Origin: Albugo candida
Taxonomy: Eukaryota > Oomycota > Peronosporomycetes > Albuginales > Albuginaceae
Direction of reading: 5' to 3'
NCBI GenBank assembly: GCA_905220665.1
Contig: CAJNAR010000001.1
Coordinates: 186,001-250,000, forward strand
DNA length: 64,000 nucleotides
Positions 21,250 through 34,400 of the stretch are shown in pieces (the first letter of the stretch is position 1; every line of letters begins with the position of its first letter). The translations under genes and the position numbers were made by a program. Under the pieces are notes generated by a model. The model worked only from the letters and a program-made list of their open reading frames with translations. It made no database searches and was not told where the DNA came from.

Positions 21250-22998
21250 ATGGTCAAATTGATGACAAGTGCTGCAGCTGCACCTCGAACATTGAATTAT
21301 ATGGCCGCATCCAGTCCGCTTAAACTAGGAGTACGTTCGCAAGGAGAGCAACCAAGAGGTATTTGGAGATCCGCAATATGGCAAGCAGGCTCTCTCGCAC
21401 TTGGGAAATCAAGTACTGTAGCTGGACAGAATGTCAAACTGCATGACAATCAACTCACATTTGCGCATGAGGGGCCGCATACAAATTCTTTTGGACCTGT
21501 TTCGGACCTTCCGTACGCAGAATCGGCTATTTTGCGTGTGGACAAACAGGGAATCGACAACGTTGCACAGGCACTTAAAAAAAAGTCGCCTTGCGTCGAC
21601 CTTTCCATTGCGGTTGCGGACAATAAATTGTCACGTGTGGGCTTTGATTACTGCAAAGTACAAGAGAAGCATTTAAAAACCGAAGGAGCGCAAGAAACTT
21701 TGCAAAAGTCTTCGATTTTGAATGAGCTGGACGAGTTCCAATGTACCTCTGAGCAGCGAATTCTCGTGTATCCAGACTACTTTTCGGAAGAAGAAAAAGA
21801 GATTGTGATCAAAGCAGCAGGATCTCTTGGTTTGGAGTATCAGAGGGGAGAAAGGAACCTTGTGGTTCTTAAGACCGGATCCGCTGATAAAAAAACCCAT
21901 TTGCTTCGAAATTGCTCAATTAAAGAAGATCTGTTCGTTAATGTTACGGAGTTGGCTCAACATGGGAAAGAAAGGTTTGCTGCTCGGCTACGCTTGCGCC
22001 GGATGAATTCTGGATCAGGAACCCGTAGAAATATGCTTTGGGATGTTGCTCAATTGAGCACCAGTGACGAAGGCATGGCCGACCCAGTGGAGGAAGGAGT
22101 AGGAGGAGTGTATACTGTTCAATCTCGTACGAGCGGCCAAAAATTAGCCATCTTCAAGCCGGCTGAGGAAGAAAGATTTGTTCGAGAAGGCTTACAACCA
22201 GGCGAAGGCGCAATTAGGGAAGAAGTTGCATATGTTCTGGATTCCAGGATGAATGGGTTTAGTGGTGTTCCACCCACAGCTGTTGCACGAATCAATCTTT
22301 CTGGTGCGGTGAGATCACAAAAAGGAGCAGTACAGCGTTTCATGTCGAGCCATAAGGGGAGCATGGAAGGATTCGGCATGCCACGTGATATAGTAAAAGC
22401 TGAGAAATTCGTCCTCGCTGAACAAGTGCATAGAATTGGGCTACTGGATATTCGCATGTTCAACACGGATCGTCACTCTGGTAATATTTTATTAATCGGC
22501 GAGAAGGCTCCATATACGATGGTTCCAATTGATCACGGCTGCATCTTACCGAGTTGGTTCCATCTGTCAGAAGCCCGGTTTGATTGGCTTCAATACCCTC
22601 AATGCGATGTTCCATTCGGCGCTCGAGCAATCGAATATGTCAACCAACTGGATGCTGATGCCGATGCTGTCATTTTACGCCGACTTGGAGTCCGTGAAGA
22701 GTGTATCATCACTATGAGAATATGTACCAAATTTCTCAAATTAGCCGTCGCAAACAACAAAACCCTTGCATGGATGGGGAAGTTTATGCAGCGTACAATG
22801 TGCTTTCGAAATGCCTCCAAGCTAGAACGCTGCATTCTCGAGGCGTGTGAGCAAATAAACCTTCCGTTTTCTATAGCATCCAATGAATCAAATGAGGACA
22901 AAGCGACAATCGCACTTGGAATTTTGAGTCGTAGGCCTCCAATTGCCTTTATGGAAAGTTTAGAGCGCATTCTACAGGAGAAATTGAAGGAAGAATGA
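21250..22998 (+). CDS. Phosphatidylinositol 3/4-kinase family protein, PI4K-gamma-like
   Basis: Intronless 582-aa protein with a C-terminal PI3/4-kinase fold of the plant PI4K-gamma / ubiquitin-like-domain kinase type. Visible elements: GVGGVYTVQSRTSGQKLAIFKPAEEE (ATP-binding strand with the catalytic lysine), GSMEGFGMPRDIVKAEKF, catalytic loop FNTDRHSGNILL, and metal-binding PIDHGCILPS in place of DFG. LDWLQYPQ-type and helical C-terminal segments follow. The N-terminal ~270 residues are low in recognisable motifs. PI4K-gamma proteins often act as protein kinases rather than lipid kinases, so substrate is open. The ATG at 21250 is chosen as the first in frame. Confidence 0.82.
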   Translation: MVKLMTSAAAAPRTLNYMAASSPLKLGVRSQGEQPRGIWRSAIWQAGSLALGKSSTVAGQNVKLHDNQLTFAHEGPHTNSFGPVSDLPYAESAILRVDKQGIDNVAQALKKKSPCVDLSIAVADNKLSRVGFDYCKVQEKHLKTEGAQETLQKSSILNELDEFQCTSEQRILVYPDYFSEEEKEIVIKAAGSLGLEYQRGERNLVVLKTGSADKKTHLLRNCSIKEDLFVNVTELAQHGKERFAARLRLRRMNSGSGTRRNMLWDVAQLSTSDEGMADPVEEGVGGVYTVQSRTSGQKLAIFKPAEEERFVREGLQPGEGAIREEVAYVLDSRMNGFSGVPPTAVARINLSGAVRSQKGAVQRFMSSHKGSMEGFGMPRDIVKAEKFVLAEQVHRIGLLDIRMFNTDRHSGNILLIGEKAPYTMVPIDHGCILPSWFHLSEARFDWLQYPQCDVPFGARAIEYVNQLDADADAVILRRLGVREECIITMRICTKFLKLAVANNKTLAWMGKFMQRTMCFRNASKLERCILEACEQINLPFSIASNESNEDKATIALGILSRRPPIAFMESLERILQEKLKEE

Positions 22999-23200
22999 GA
23001 TATAAGAGTGATAGTGTAATACTAGCTGTGAATAGTATTTAATTTTGAGGCAGAGCCGACAATACCACAGAAACGACAGTTCTAATGTTCTTCTACAATC
23101 GCGTTTGTTCACTTTTATCCTTCAAATCATCACAGCTCTAAATTGAAAATTACTCGCACCATTTGGATTGTTGACCCCACAGTAGAAAAAAGATATTCTT

Positions 23201-25258
23201 TCAATCCGAATGCTCATGAATAATTTTGTCGGTGATTCTGATAGATGTCCGATATTTTCTTTTTGGAGATATGGATTTCGCACGTCGTGCTAATTTGGAT
23301 GTTAGACGCAATACAGCAACTGATGCCTGAACACGTTTTTCGTGTTCTTCTTTTGGCAAAGGTCGATCCCACTCTTCACTACATTCACCTGTATTGGCGT
23401 GAGGCGAAGTGCAAACGGAAGCTTTTCTGCTGGGTGAATTAATCTGATCAGATCGAATCAGTAGAAACCCATTACCCAGAACATCTCCAGTTGCGTTGGT
23501 GAAATTGGCTAAAGCTGCTTTTGCAGCATTTGATGCATGATTGCTTTCTTCAGGCGAATTGAGGTTCGATCCCAACGATAGCTCTTGAGATTCTGACAAT
23601 CGACTCCGAATATTCTGCAAAGATGAAAACTGCTCAATGATATCGTTACTCCTACCTTCTATGACCTAGCCGAGTACATAAGACAAAGTCAATTGGTTTC
23701 AGGATGCGTCATTTACCTGCAAAAGCTGTATAATTGTGGCTTCGGTGACTCCCTCCATCAAAAGTATATCGTTTAAAGAATTTTGTCTGAGCTATAATCC
23801 GTACAGAGAATTAGGTCACCGTCGATGCGAACCGGAAATGCATATCTTACACATTTTTCGCTTGGCGTGTTAGTGGAAACCTTTCCTTGGCATTCATCTC
23901 CCTGCTGTGCCCAAAATATGTCACCTTGTCACTGCGTGAAGCGATTACTACGTACGATATCATTGCATTTAAGGACGTTGTATAAATGCTCCACGGAACG
24001 CGCGTAGGATCGAAATTCTTGTTGAGACAATTTGCACAGTCGATCGTACTCAGACTTTTCTTCCACGAGTCTACACAATATGAATGATAAATGCCACGAT
24101 TGCGGAATTAGGTCGCGTGGTTTACTTCTGACGCGTCTTCACAAGTTGTTCCAGCGTCTTCTTCTTTCTCGTTGGGCTTTCAATACTTTGCTCTTGTGAA
24201 TTTCTGTAATGGCAGGTGTGAGTCAAACGCTGTTTTTCTGTAAACGAATGTCTTACATTTCTATCTTTTTCTCGAGCTCTTTCTTTTCATTCTCCACTTG
24301 TTCAATCTCAAGGTTGATATTCTGTAAGTGGCGATAGAGAGAAAAATACTCTTCTTCGTTTCTCATATCATTTCCATTTTTTTCAAAGTCGCCATCAGCG
24401 TCTGTGCAGTCAGTTTCAAATGGACTTTTATCATCAGGAGGCACATCAGTCGTATACGCCTCCTGCACCTGCGGAGGCTATTAGTCACATACATACTCAG
24501 CATTATCGTTAGTACAATGGCAAATGAATTTCTCTACAGGCTTCAAGGTGGGCGTCAACTTCTCATTTCCTGCAGGGATTTCTTTCAGCTCCTCAACTTC
24601 ATCCAATGTGTATTGTTGTAACACTTGCTTTCGGTAGCTTTCAGCATTTTCACGTTCACGGCGTACGATTTCAGTCAATGACAAAAATACATTATCAAAT
24701 TCTTGCTGATCCTCAGCGTCTTCTTGGTCTAGCAAGTACGCTTGAGCAGCGACCTTTTCATCTCGTACGTCAATATAATAATTATAGAGCGATTAAGCCA
24801 CCTACTTTATCGCGCTCAGCCATGAGATACGTAGACTCCTTGAATATCGCCTGCATTTTCTTTTCAATATCCCGTAATTTTTTTTGCTCCTTGTAATATG
24901 CATTTTGAGTCGCTGAGCGCTCGGCACGCAGGACATCAATCTGCTCGCGAAGTTGCTGACTTTGAGCGAGAAACTTGCTTTCACGACTCTTGCAAGCCGA
25001 TAGACGTTTTTCTAATTTGCTTGCATCACGTTGCTCACTGGCAAGTCTGGTGCGAACTGCATAAACCCCTCCATCTCGTTGACAACCTGTGCTACGCTTG
25101 ATACGCCATTTTGTGAGTTCTTCTTGTTGATTTCTCCATCTTGCATTTAGATCCTGGTACCGAGCTTTCTGCTCTAATATTTTCTTGGAGTAGAAGTCAC
25201 TTTTGGTCTGCAGTTCAAATAATTGTTCCGTCTGAGCTTTTGCACTGCTTATTGCCAT
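23201..25258 (-). CDS. ODAD1: Outer dynein arm docking complex protein, ODAD1/CCDC114-like
   Basis: Coiled-coil component that anchors outer dynein arms on doublet microtubules of the flagellar axoneme. Exons on the minus strand: 25258-24806, 24753-24538, 24468-24257, 24203-24126, 24070-23956, a tentative 8-codon exon at 23914-23891, 23791-23717 and 23614-23201. They give roughly 528 aa. Nearly all of the first five exons is heptad-rich coiled coil. Family-like segments are QLREQIDVLRAERSATQNAY and MQAIFKESTYLMAERDK, matching the ODA1/CCDC63/CCDC114 pattern, and LLMEGVTEATIIQLLQ near the end. The last exon is serine-rich and basic. CCDC63 is an alternative within the same family. The start is the first ATG of the coiled-coil frame; an extra upstream exon is possible. 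Confidence 0.6.
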
Positions 25259-25419
25259 ATTTTTGTACGTTTCGAATTGAATTCGCTGCTACATATAGAC
25301 CTCTGCTGGAGACGTTTAATCGGTTGATACGACTTTTGGACAAATTAGGCATCATGCCGATACGCCGTTCCTTTGAACTAAGACTAAAAGTCTCTACTTG
25401 ATCGAGATTTTTGTGTAGA
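25259..25419. promoter_or_regulatory. Divergent intergenic region shared by the docking protein and the giant IPT/TIG gene
   Basis: Only 161 bp separate the two start codons, so the two genes probably share a promoter region. Co-expression in flagellated stages would be expected if both are axonemal. No specific element identified. Confidence 0.4.
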
Positions 25420-28400
25420 ATGAGCAAGGATTCCGGATTGAGGAATTATGGTGTACGCCTTTTCTTAGTGGAGCCATCCATTGCTTCTGTATCAGGTGGT
25501 TGCAAACTCATTATCCATGGCAAAGGTTTTGTTGGAACAGCCCAAATTCTTAAAGTGACTTTTTCGCAGCCGGAATTTGACCTCATGCCGCGTGTTCAGG
25601 TCAACGGAACCTACCGCTCTGACACTGTTATGGAATGCATACTTCCTGACTTGACACAACCAGTACACAGCTTTCTCACCAAATGCACCAATTCTGCTAC
25701 AACTATAGAAGCAGTGAGATCATCTCCTTACTTAGTTCCTGTAAATATATTTGTAACAATCGATGAATGTGTATCGAACTCAATGATTATCTCACTGCAT
25801 CAAGAAATTCGCATACGAAAGGTGTCACCTCAGTACATCCTCACGTCGACGCCCGTATCGATCTGTACCACCATCAATCTGACATCAGAAGGCGACAATT
25901 CTATCCATCCTCAATGCACAACAAGAAAAGGCGAGAACAGAAGCTTAGATAATATCACAACTTTGCCTGTTTTCGTACGAGTACGATGCGGTTTCTCAAA
26001 GAATGGTGAGGCGCCTTGTGAGCAAATTCGAGAAGCTACTTGGAAGGTGTCTGCACTTGGTGCCTACAACGTTATCTTTCCAGCTCCGTTACTAGGGATT
26101 GGAGTTACCCGAATCCAGGTCTCTTTTACAAGAAAGCTTTTTTTCCCCAGTGACGAAATGAGCTCTGTCTCAAGACAGTACGTTGTTCATAATGAAGTCC
26201 ATTTGGATTCAATTGAACCACCATGCATTGTATTCAATTCTGGAATAAGTCCTGTGATAAAAATCAGAGGTCAAGGATTTGTTGATTCTGGGGAGATCAC
26301 ACTTTGCTTCCAGCAAAAGGGTGGAGAGAAACAGCGAGGAAAGCGAGAAGGGAACGATACAATTGAGCAGCCGAGCACGACAAAGATGTCAGGAACTTTG
26401 TTCTCAGGCGGCGAAATTCATTGCACGGGATTGAGATCCTCGTTCGGTCTCGCAAAGGTGTACGTCTCATTCAATAATGGTCAACAATATAGCAAAGAAA
26501 TGCTCCCAATATTGGTATGCCGGGAACGCAATTTATTTGGTACCTTTCCTCGGTATCTCTCTTTGAAGGGAGATGATTTGGTAAAGCTTCACGTCTCACG
26601 GCTTCCATCTGACGCAACTGATTGTTGGGAAAAACTGAGAGAGATAAGACCCTCCGGTAAGCTTTATGTGGAGCTTCAAGGTAGAAATAGAGATGGAATT
26701 CCCAATCAATTCCTTCGCAAACGAGTTCCCTTGGATTCCAGTACTGAAATGCATGGTGCAAATGATACAAATGATCCTATAATATACCAGTTTCAATTTC
26801 CATCCTTTTTCCAGCACATCGAGCCATTTGTCGAACTAGAACGTAACCTTTCAAGGACTGAACAATGCAACGATTCGGATCGTGCGAATCAGTTTCTCAA
26901 AAGCGGCCTGATTACATTTTCCTGTTCCGTCATGTTTGGTGCCAGCTTACTGGCTGGCGATATCGACTTGGAATCTTACATACCACCTATAATCACATCC
27001 GTTATCCATCAGCATGGACCAAGTACCGGAGAAACTTCTGTTTTCCTATCAATGAAGTATCAAGTTCCACAGAACATTCCCATTACCGTGAAATTCCAGT
27101 CCGCTTTCTCAGATATGAACGAGACTACCTCAGGGATTCGATCCAACACGTCAATTCATGGTAGATCCGTATCGGAGTTTATTGATGACAAGACAGCAAG
27201 AGACGAAATAAAAAAACCGTCGAATCATGGTCTCGGAAATCCTGACTTTACTGTTGCGTGCTCCTCACCTGCATGGCAGCTTGGTTCTGTCGAGAATAGT
27301 CATCTTACTTTGGTACAGATTTCGTACAATGGAGGATATGACTTTTATCCCATATTGACGCGAACGAAGACTATGGATAAGACTAGTACTCTCGGATGGA
27401 AGCTCGTACTCGGAAAAGTAAAAAGCATTGGTAAAGTGGATACAATACGGGAACCAAAGCAAGATTTGACATTCTTGCAGTTCCTATACTACCGCAATCC
27501 AATTGTCAGTATGCTAACGCCAATTTCGGCCGATCAAAAAGGTGGAACTGTTCTTTCTCTCATGGGGTCAAACATTATCGATCATGGGCACATCGCGATC
27601 GTGCGGTTCACGTCACCAGAGCTGTCAGAATGTGTTCCAAGCACCTTTATGGATGGTCAATTACGTTGTATCGCTCCTCCGTTTCGAGCTGGGTATACTG
27701 ACATCTCATTTACGTTCAACAGCGAGCAGTACGATGTATGCAATCTCACAGCGTCAGACAGCACTCGTCAAGGTCGTTTTCTATACTATGAGACTCCATC
27801 AATTACCAGTTGTCGTCCTAGATGCCTATGCATACACAAGTCGAGCATTCTTCGGCTGCTGGGCACGAACTTTGTCGAAACTGGATCGATCATGTTATCC
27901 TTTCATTCTCAGTCTACCAATAGCTTCAAGGCATTTTCTCATAAAGTCAAATCACCAGGGAGACTCGAAGCCGGGTCTGTTATTTGTGACTCCCCTTTGC
28001 TAGCAAGTGAATTAGCTGGACAAAATCTCTCAATCTCAATTGCTCTGAATGGAGTGGATTTCATGGATACTGGGATAAGCTTGTACTGCTTCAGCTCTTA
28101 CAAAATTATTCAGGTAGACCCCAAGATAGCTGTGAAAGGATTGCCAATCGCGTTAACTCTATATCTCGACCAAAAAGTTGAATCAGACTCTATACTACTA
28201 CAGGTACAGCTGCTATGTCAGGAGACGAGTATCGTGCATTTGTATGGCCCCATTCAAGCCGACTTCTGGGAAGAAAATTGTGTCAGATTTGAATTTCCGG
28301 CCATTGATTCTATCATCAGTCCTATTCATAGGCTCAGTACTGCTCATGTCGCGATATCATTCGATGGACAAGACTATCACCAACTTGGTGATCTTTTACA

Positions 28401-31400
28401 GCATTTTGAAGTTAGTGTCATGCCACAAGTATACAATGTATTTCCTCTTTGTGGTCTCTACAATCAAGACACAGTTATAAAAGCTCGAAGTGATCACCTG
28501 AAGAAATTTGATGGCAGACTTCAGCTCTACATCACATTGAAGATGGACCCGTTAGAAGGTCTGCGGAACACAGATTTCGTTGGTCACGTCGAAACAAGTT
28601 TGCGATTATCCTCAGACGCTGAAGATATGCTTACTTGGATATGTCCATCTATCATCAAAGTTATCTCACGAGATAGTAACACTGAATTCGCTCGTTCAGC
28701 TGTGCAATATTTGAAAGAAGATTCGGAACGAGAGGGCCAAAGTATCATCTTGACACCTCGTCTTCACATGCAGCTATGTATAAACGAAGGTCAGCATCTT
28801 GGCCCATCGACTACTTTTCGGTATCTCCGTTTGCCAAGACTGATATCCATGTCTCCAATGATCGGATTTGTCACTCCTGGATCCATCATCGCCTTGAAAT
28901 TCCAGGAACCACTTGATCATACAAAAGTGTTTTTCAGATTTACTAAGGAATCATCGACAGCTGATACCACGTGTAGCTTCAGGGACGAGGAAAATGTAAG
29001 AAATGTGCTCGAGTGCCGCACACCGTTCCTGGTTAGTGGACGTCATTGGCTTTCCATCTCCTTGAATGGTCAGGATTTCTCGCTTCTCCATTTTTACCGA
29101 CCGGGAAATAAGGAACTGAAGAGCAACAATGAAGAAGGAATCAATCAGAATACTGACCATGCTTTAGATGCCAAATTGGCACAATTTATAGCTTACAAGA
29201 TACCAATGTATAAGGAAGCCCCAAGCATAAGTAAAAAGATCATAGGTAGCGGTACAGTCGATGGTCAGACGACAATACAGATTCACGGAAACAAATTTAT
29301 CTCCAACCATCCCGTTTACGTCCGTTTCTATGCTGCTTTGAGCGAAGACAATCCTGTCTGCGGGTCTTGTGAGGCAGTTGAGGCGATACTTATTGACAGC
29401 AATACGATTGAGTGCAACTCGCCTCCAAGCAGCGTTCCCGGACTAGTGGAAATCTGCATCAGCTACAATTTACAACAATATGCCAGCACATTGCTCTATT
29501 TTGAGTATCACTTAGCTCCGGTTTTCAAGAATAGAGGCGAAGAATGCGGAAATGTGAAAGGAGGAACACGAGTCGTTGTCTCAATTGAAAATGAAAAGGT
29601 TGGTCTTCCTGCAAACAAAAGCGTGATATGCCCTGTCTTCCGATTTCAAAGTTGTGGAAATGGAAGGCTGAGTCAAAGTAGCGAGGTCACCGCTATGTAT
29701 GATGCTTCAACACATACAATGTCTTGTGTAGCTCCGACATGGAGAGGGAATGCGCTGGTGCAGATATTTATTTCTCTCACGACTCAACCTTTCACTAGAT
29801 TTCTTCATACTGGCATCTATTTTGTCTATTATGATCATCCTGAAGGCTCAATGAAGCTTCTTCCAGCTGCTGGGCCTATAACAGGTGGAACCAATGTGCA
29901 CCTACACTGTGGTCACATTTCTGGTGCGGATGAGTGGGCGGTACAAATTACACCAGATGCTGCAAACGGTAGCATCAATCGTTCTGGCGGATGTGTTCCC
30001 GGAAAGAGAATTCCAACGACTTGCGACGAAATGGGGTTGGTACATTTTGAGACTCCAGCTACACGGAACCCTTATAATGCTCAAATCAGTCTTCTTGTTC
30101 ACGGAATCAATATAACCTCTGCACATACGAGATCGTTACGCTTTACATATTTTCTATCTCCTATTGTGCATCAAATCTGGCCTCCATGGGTTGCGTCCGA
30201 TACAGCCTTGACTGAAATCGTCCTTTTGGCTGACAACATACGAGACTTTGGCTGTTCCATCTTAGCTCGACTCGAAACGCACGTTGCTGGAAAAGGTCGT
30301 GTTGCTAAGACCTCAATCGGTTTTTGCAAAGATGGGAGGAAGGATGAGATTAGTAATACGCAAAGTATCATTGTACCTGCAGTAGTCGATTATGCAACCA
30401 TCCAAGACGACATCAGACGAGAACGAGGTCGAGCTCTGGTACGCTGTAACGTGTCCGAAATTCAGATTCTTGCTGGGTACTATGAAATCGAGCTAAGCCT
30501 GAATGAACAGCAGTATTCCCAGTCCGCGTATACGAATGCATCTGTTGCAAATTACAGCGGTCTCCCATGTACCTCACCCAATCCATTCCGTGTGTTTTCG
30601 GCTCCTTTCTTTCTCGCAACTCATTTGGGACCTATGGCAGGTGGACCAACAATAACAATCTTTTTCAGCAAACGTGTGGGGCAATTTCTGGCGAAAGAAA
30701 ACAAATGTCAGCTTCAATTTCTACCCATTTCAAAATTGAAAGGGGAGAGTTTTAAAGGCTTAGACGAAGAACAAAGTAAACTCGACACTCCTGTTGCCTT
30801 GTATGTGCCGGCCGAAATCGATCACAAAAGTACCCGAATTGTTTGTAAAGCACCGTCCTTCCGAAATAATTGCAAAGTGGAAGTAGATATCATCATGTCG
30901 TACGCCTCTGTACTATCCGTACTTGCAGCAATCGATCGCCTGCATAAAAATGAGCTTACAGCATCTATAACACTCCCACCACCTGGAACAGCATCATGTT
31001 CTATTCTTCAAATGTTTGGAAGCAAAGAGAACGACAAATACTGCACATACCAATCTCCTTCGATCAGTGAGATGACACCTTCCTGTGGACCGACGAAAGG
31101 CAATACGTTGGTTGTGATACAAGGCCATGGAATCATTGATACTGGTCAGGTATTTGTACGATTTCGTTCGAGTAGCAACGAACGTGATTTGGTTCTAGTT
31201 CCAGGAAAGGTTAGCCTTTCGTTTCCTAATGGAGAAACGAGCAAACTACCACTCATTTTATGTGAGACACCGAGCATTTCATGGTCGGAAATTGGGGCAC
31301 CTATCACCAACATAGAAAATTCTTACCCACAAGAAGCGCCAATACGCTGCTTGGGGAGAGCTCGGACGCATATGAGCGTTGTACTAGCTTCCTGTAGCTT

Positions 31401-34400
31401 GCAACGACGTAATGAATCTGTCAGTCAGTCTAACAAAGCCGTTCATACTCTGCACTTGACTCGTGCAGATTCAACCCGAAGTACGACTCACAAATCAAAA
31501 AGTCCTGGATCACCAGTGGCTAAAGATGGCTCAAGATCTGGAGATATCAAAACTAAAACATCTATTCTCCATGATTCGAGTCATCTTGTTCTCGTAGACT
31601 TCACACTCAATGCAGGAGAGCAATTTATCACACATAGTGTTCCCTTTTACTACTACACGGAACCAGAAACCACCAATGTCAAATGGAGTCCGCGAGAATT
31701 TCCGTCCCAAACAACACATCGCTACGGCTCTGTTAATCGAATTTTGACAGTCAAATTCCCACCTCAGTGTTATCCTTCCGCATTGAATGACAACTTTGGT
31801 GGCCGGATAGCGTTTTGGTTTGATGGTTTATCAGCAAAGATCACCTCAGAATGTTACGATACATCTACAAAACTTCATGACAATGACATGAACTGCCATC
31901 TTTGCACATTCCAGATCTCTCATCGCAAAGGAAGTTGTACCTCTCCTATCAGATTAGAACCTACGACCACAAGTACTACCCATAAAGCCATGGACGCATC
32001 CAGCACGAAAGCAAGCTACCGTGAAGGAGGTGCTGATTTGAATGCCACAGAATCCCATCGCCCTGATCGTAACAAACCTATCTATTACATTGCGGCAAGC
32101 TCTTCTCGGGCCCAGGAAATTACATGCAACGTCCCCGAATTTTTCGAGACAGGAAATGTGAGAGTTTTATTCTCATTTAATGCACAGCAGTTTATCTACT
32201 TGGGAGATCTCGGAATTCATCAGCCATTGTATATTGAACAGCACGAAGCTCATCGATATTGCTCATGTCTTGGCTCGGAGCCATTTCGACTAAAGAGCTC
32301 TATATCGAGTCTACTTTCTTCAATTCCAGCTCATGACATCTCTAACCAGGTATCACTCAGTCGAGAGCGGAACGCAGTGAACAATGTGATACGATGTCAG
32401 GCAGCAGAGGATACGGTTTTGAAGGAGAAAGAGACTTCTTTTTGGGGGGCAAGAGGCCTTCGTTTGAATACTTGGAGAAAAAGAACCTATCAACAGATTC
32501 GTGTTCATCTCGCTCTTGCAAAAAGTGAGAATGAGTACGGGAAAGAAAAGTACTACAAAAAGAAAATTATTGTGTCAGTATGTCGCACCAGCATTGATCA
32601 TGTCATATCGAGCAAAAGTGTGGATGATGAAGGGGAGTGCGTCTTTGAATCATCCGACTGGACAAAAGAGATCCATTTACATGCTCAAGTGATTTTGGAC
32701 GCGGTATCGTCAGAAGCAGCATTTACCGAGTATTCAGCATCGTATGCGGAGTTTTATCGAGATAATCAGCCCCCAGAAAATAGTGAAAATGGAATGAGCC
32801 ACCCAATCGACATTATCTTGCTTCAAAGAACGACACAACACATTTGTCAAGCTACTCAACCCATTCGACCTTCATTATACGTCGCCTTGAAAGTTTTCTC
32901 CACTGAACATGTTTTCTCACAAGTTGATGTTAAACTCATTATTACAAATGAAAAAAGCATTATGCATGAAGATCAATCCAAACGTGCAGGAAAAACGGAC
33001 GATTTTATCTGCCAAACAGAGGCTTACAACGATGCAACCCTTAATGTAGTTAAACTTGATGTATCACAGCTCGCATCAAGCCCATTCGTCATAGGTGTTG
33101 CGTTCCGATTTGATAGTTCTCCGTCTGGGTTATGCTCGACCGTGTTCAAAGAAGTCCAAGTGATTGTCTATGATAGTTGTACGACGTTTGCCTATTTTAC
33201 TTTGGAAGAAATTCCAACATTGCGTAGTTCTGAAGGTAATGTAGGATCGTGCATTTGGATGGTGGCCAAAGGCTCAGTAGCTGATAAATCATCACTGGAT
33301 CTCCTTAAAATCAATGAGTTTGGAAGTTCTTGGAGGAAATGGACCGAAGAAAGAGCACCGAAGAAAACAGGTGAAGTGATTGTGGATTCTGCGTTACTCA
33401 ACACCGCATCTAAACCCTCTTGTAAAAAATCGAACGTGCTCGAGTCTATCATGGTTCAATTTTCAGGATCCACTGCCACCGGTAGATTTTCTATTGAAGT
33501 ACCTGGGAGGCTGATTTTCCCGGAAAAATTCTCTTTATCAACTCTGATGTCCGAGCAGAACAATAGTGAGACATATAAGATGATTGAGATTTCCTGTGTC
33601 CCTCCGTCCACTTTATTAGATGGTTATGTGAGCGTGTCGATTATGTTTCAAGGTGTGAGATTTTCCAACACGCTTTTATACCAGTGCTACGATCCAAGAA
33701 AGTGGGCAATCAAAAATGCTACTCCCTCGCTTATCGTCCATGGATCAACATCATTATTTCGTCTTAAAGGAGGACAGTTTATTGACACTGGGAAGATATG
33801 CGCACGCATTGTGGACTTGAAGGGATCCCAGGTTTTAGATGTACGGGCAGATATGGAGAGAACCTGGAGCATCTATATTCGTTCTGTAAGTGTTCGGCAA
33901 GTTAAAGAGTCCCGTTTATCGAACTGCGGGCTTTTCAAAGATTCGTTGAACTCCACCAGTGATGTAAGTGGAGCTACTTTGGCTGACACCAGGCCATCCA
34001 GCGCACGTCCTGCGACCACATACACCAAAAATATAGACACTCGTCGTCTCGAGCTTCTCTTGTCGATAACGTATGGTAATTGCAAGGTTGTTAGCAGTAG
34101 CGTACGGGAGGTTAACCTTTCTATGGGAGGATCCAATATTGACCTGATTACCCCGGCACTATTATGGGATGAGTCATTTGAGCTTCAAGCAGAAAATCAA
34201 GATCAATCTCTCATCATCTCTTTGAGGGTCAAGGAGCGATCGGACAACTCTGGCCCAAACAATGGAGCAATTTCGGAACTGGTGAGAAGTGTTTTATCGA
34301 TAAAGGATCTCGCAAGTAATGAGCTCTATCAGAAAAGCGTTCCTATGCAGCAAGTTTTCAAGCCGTCTCTATCTTTATCAAACACACAGAAGTATTGGAC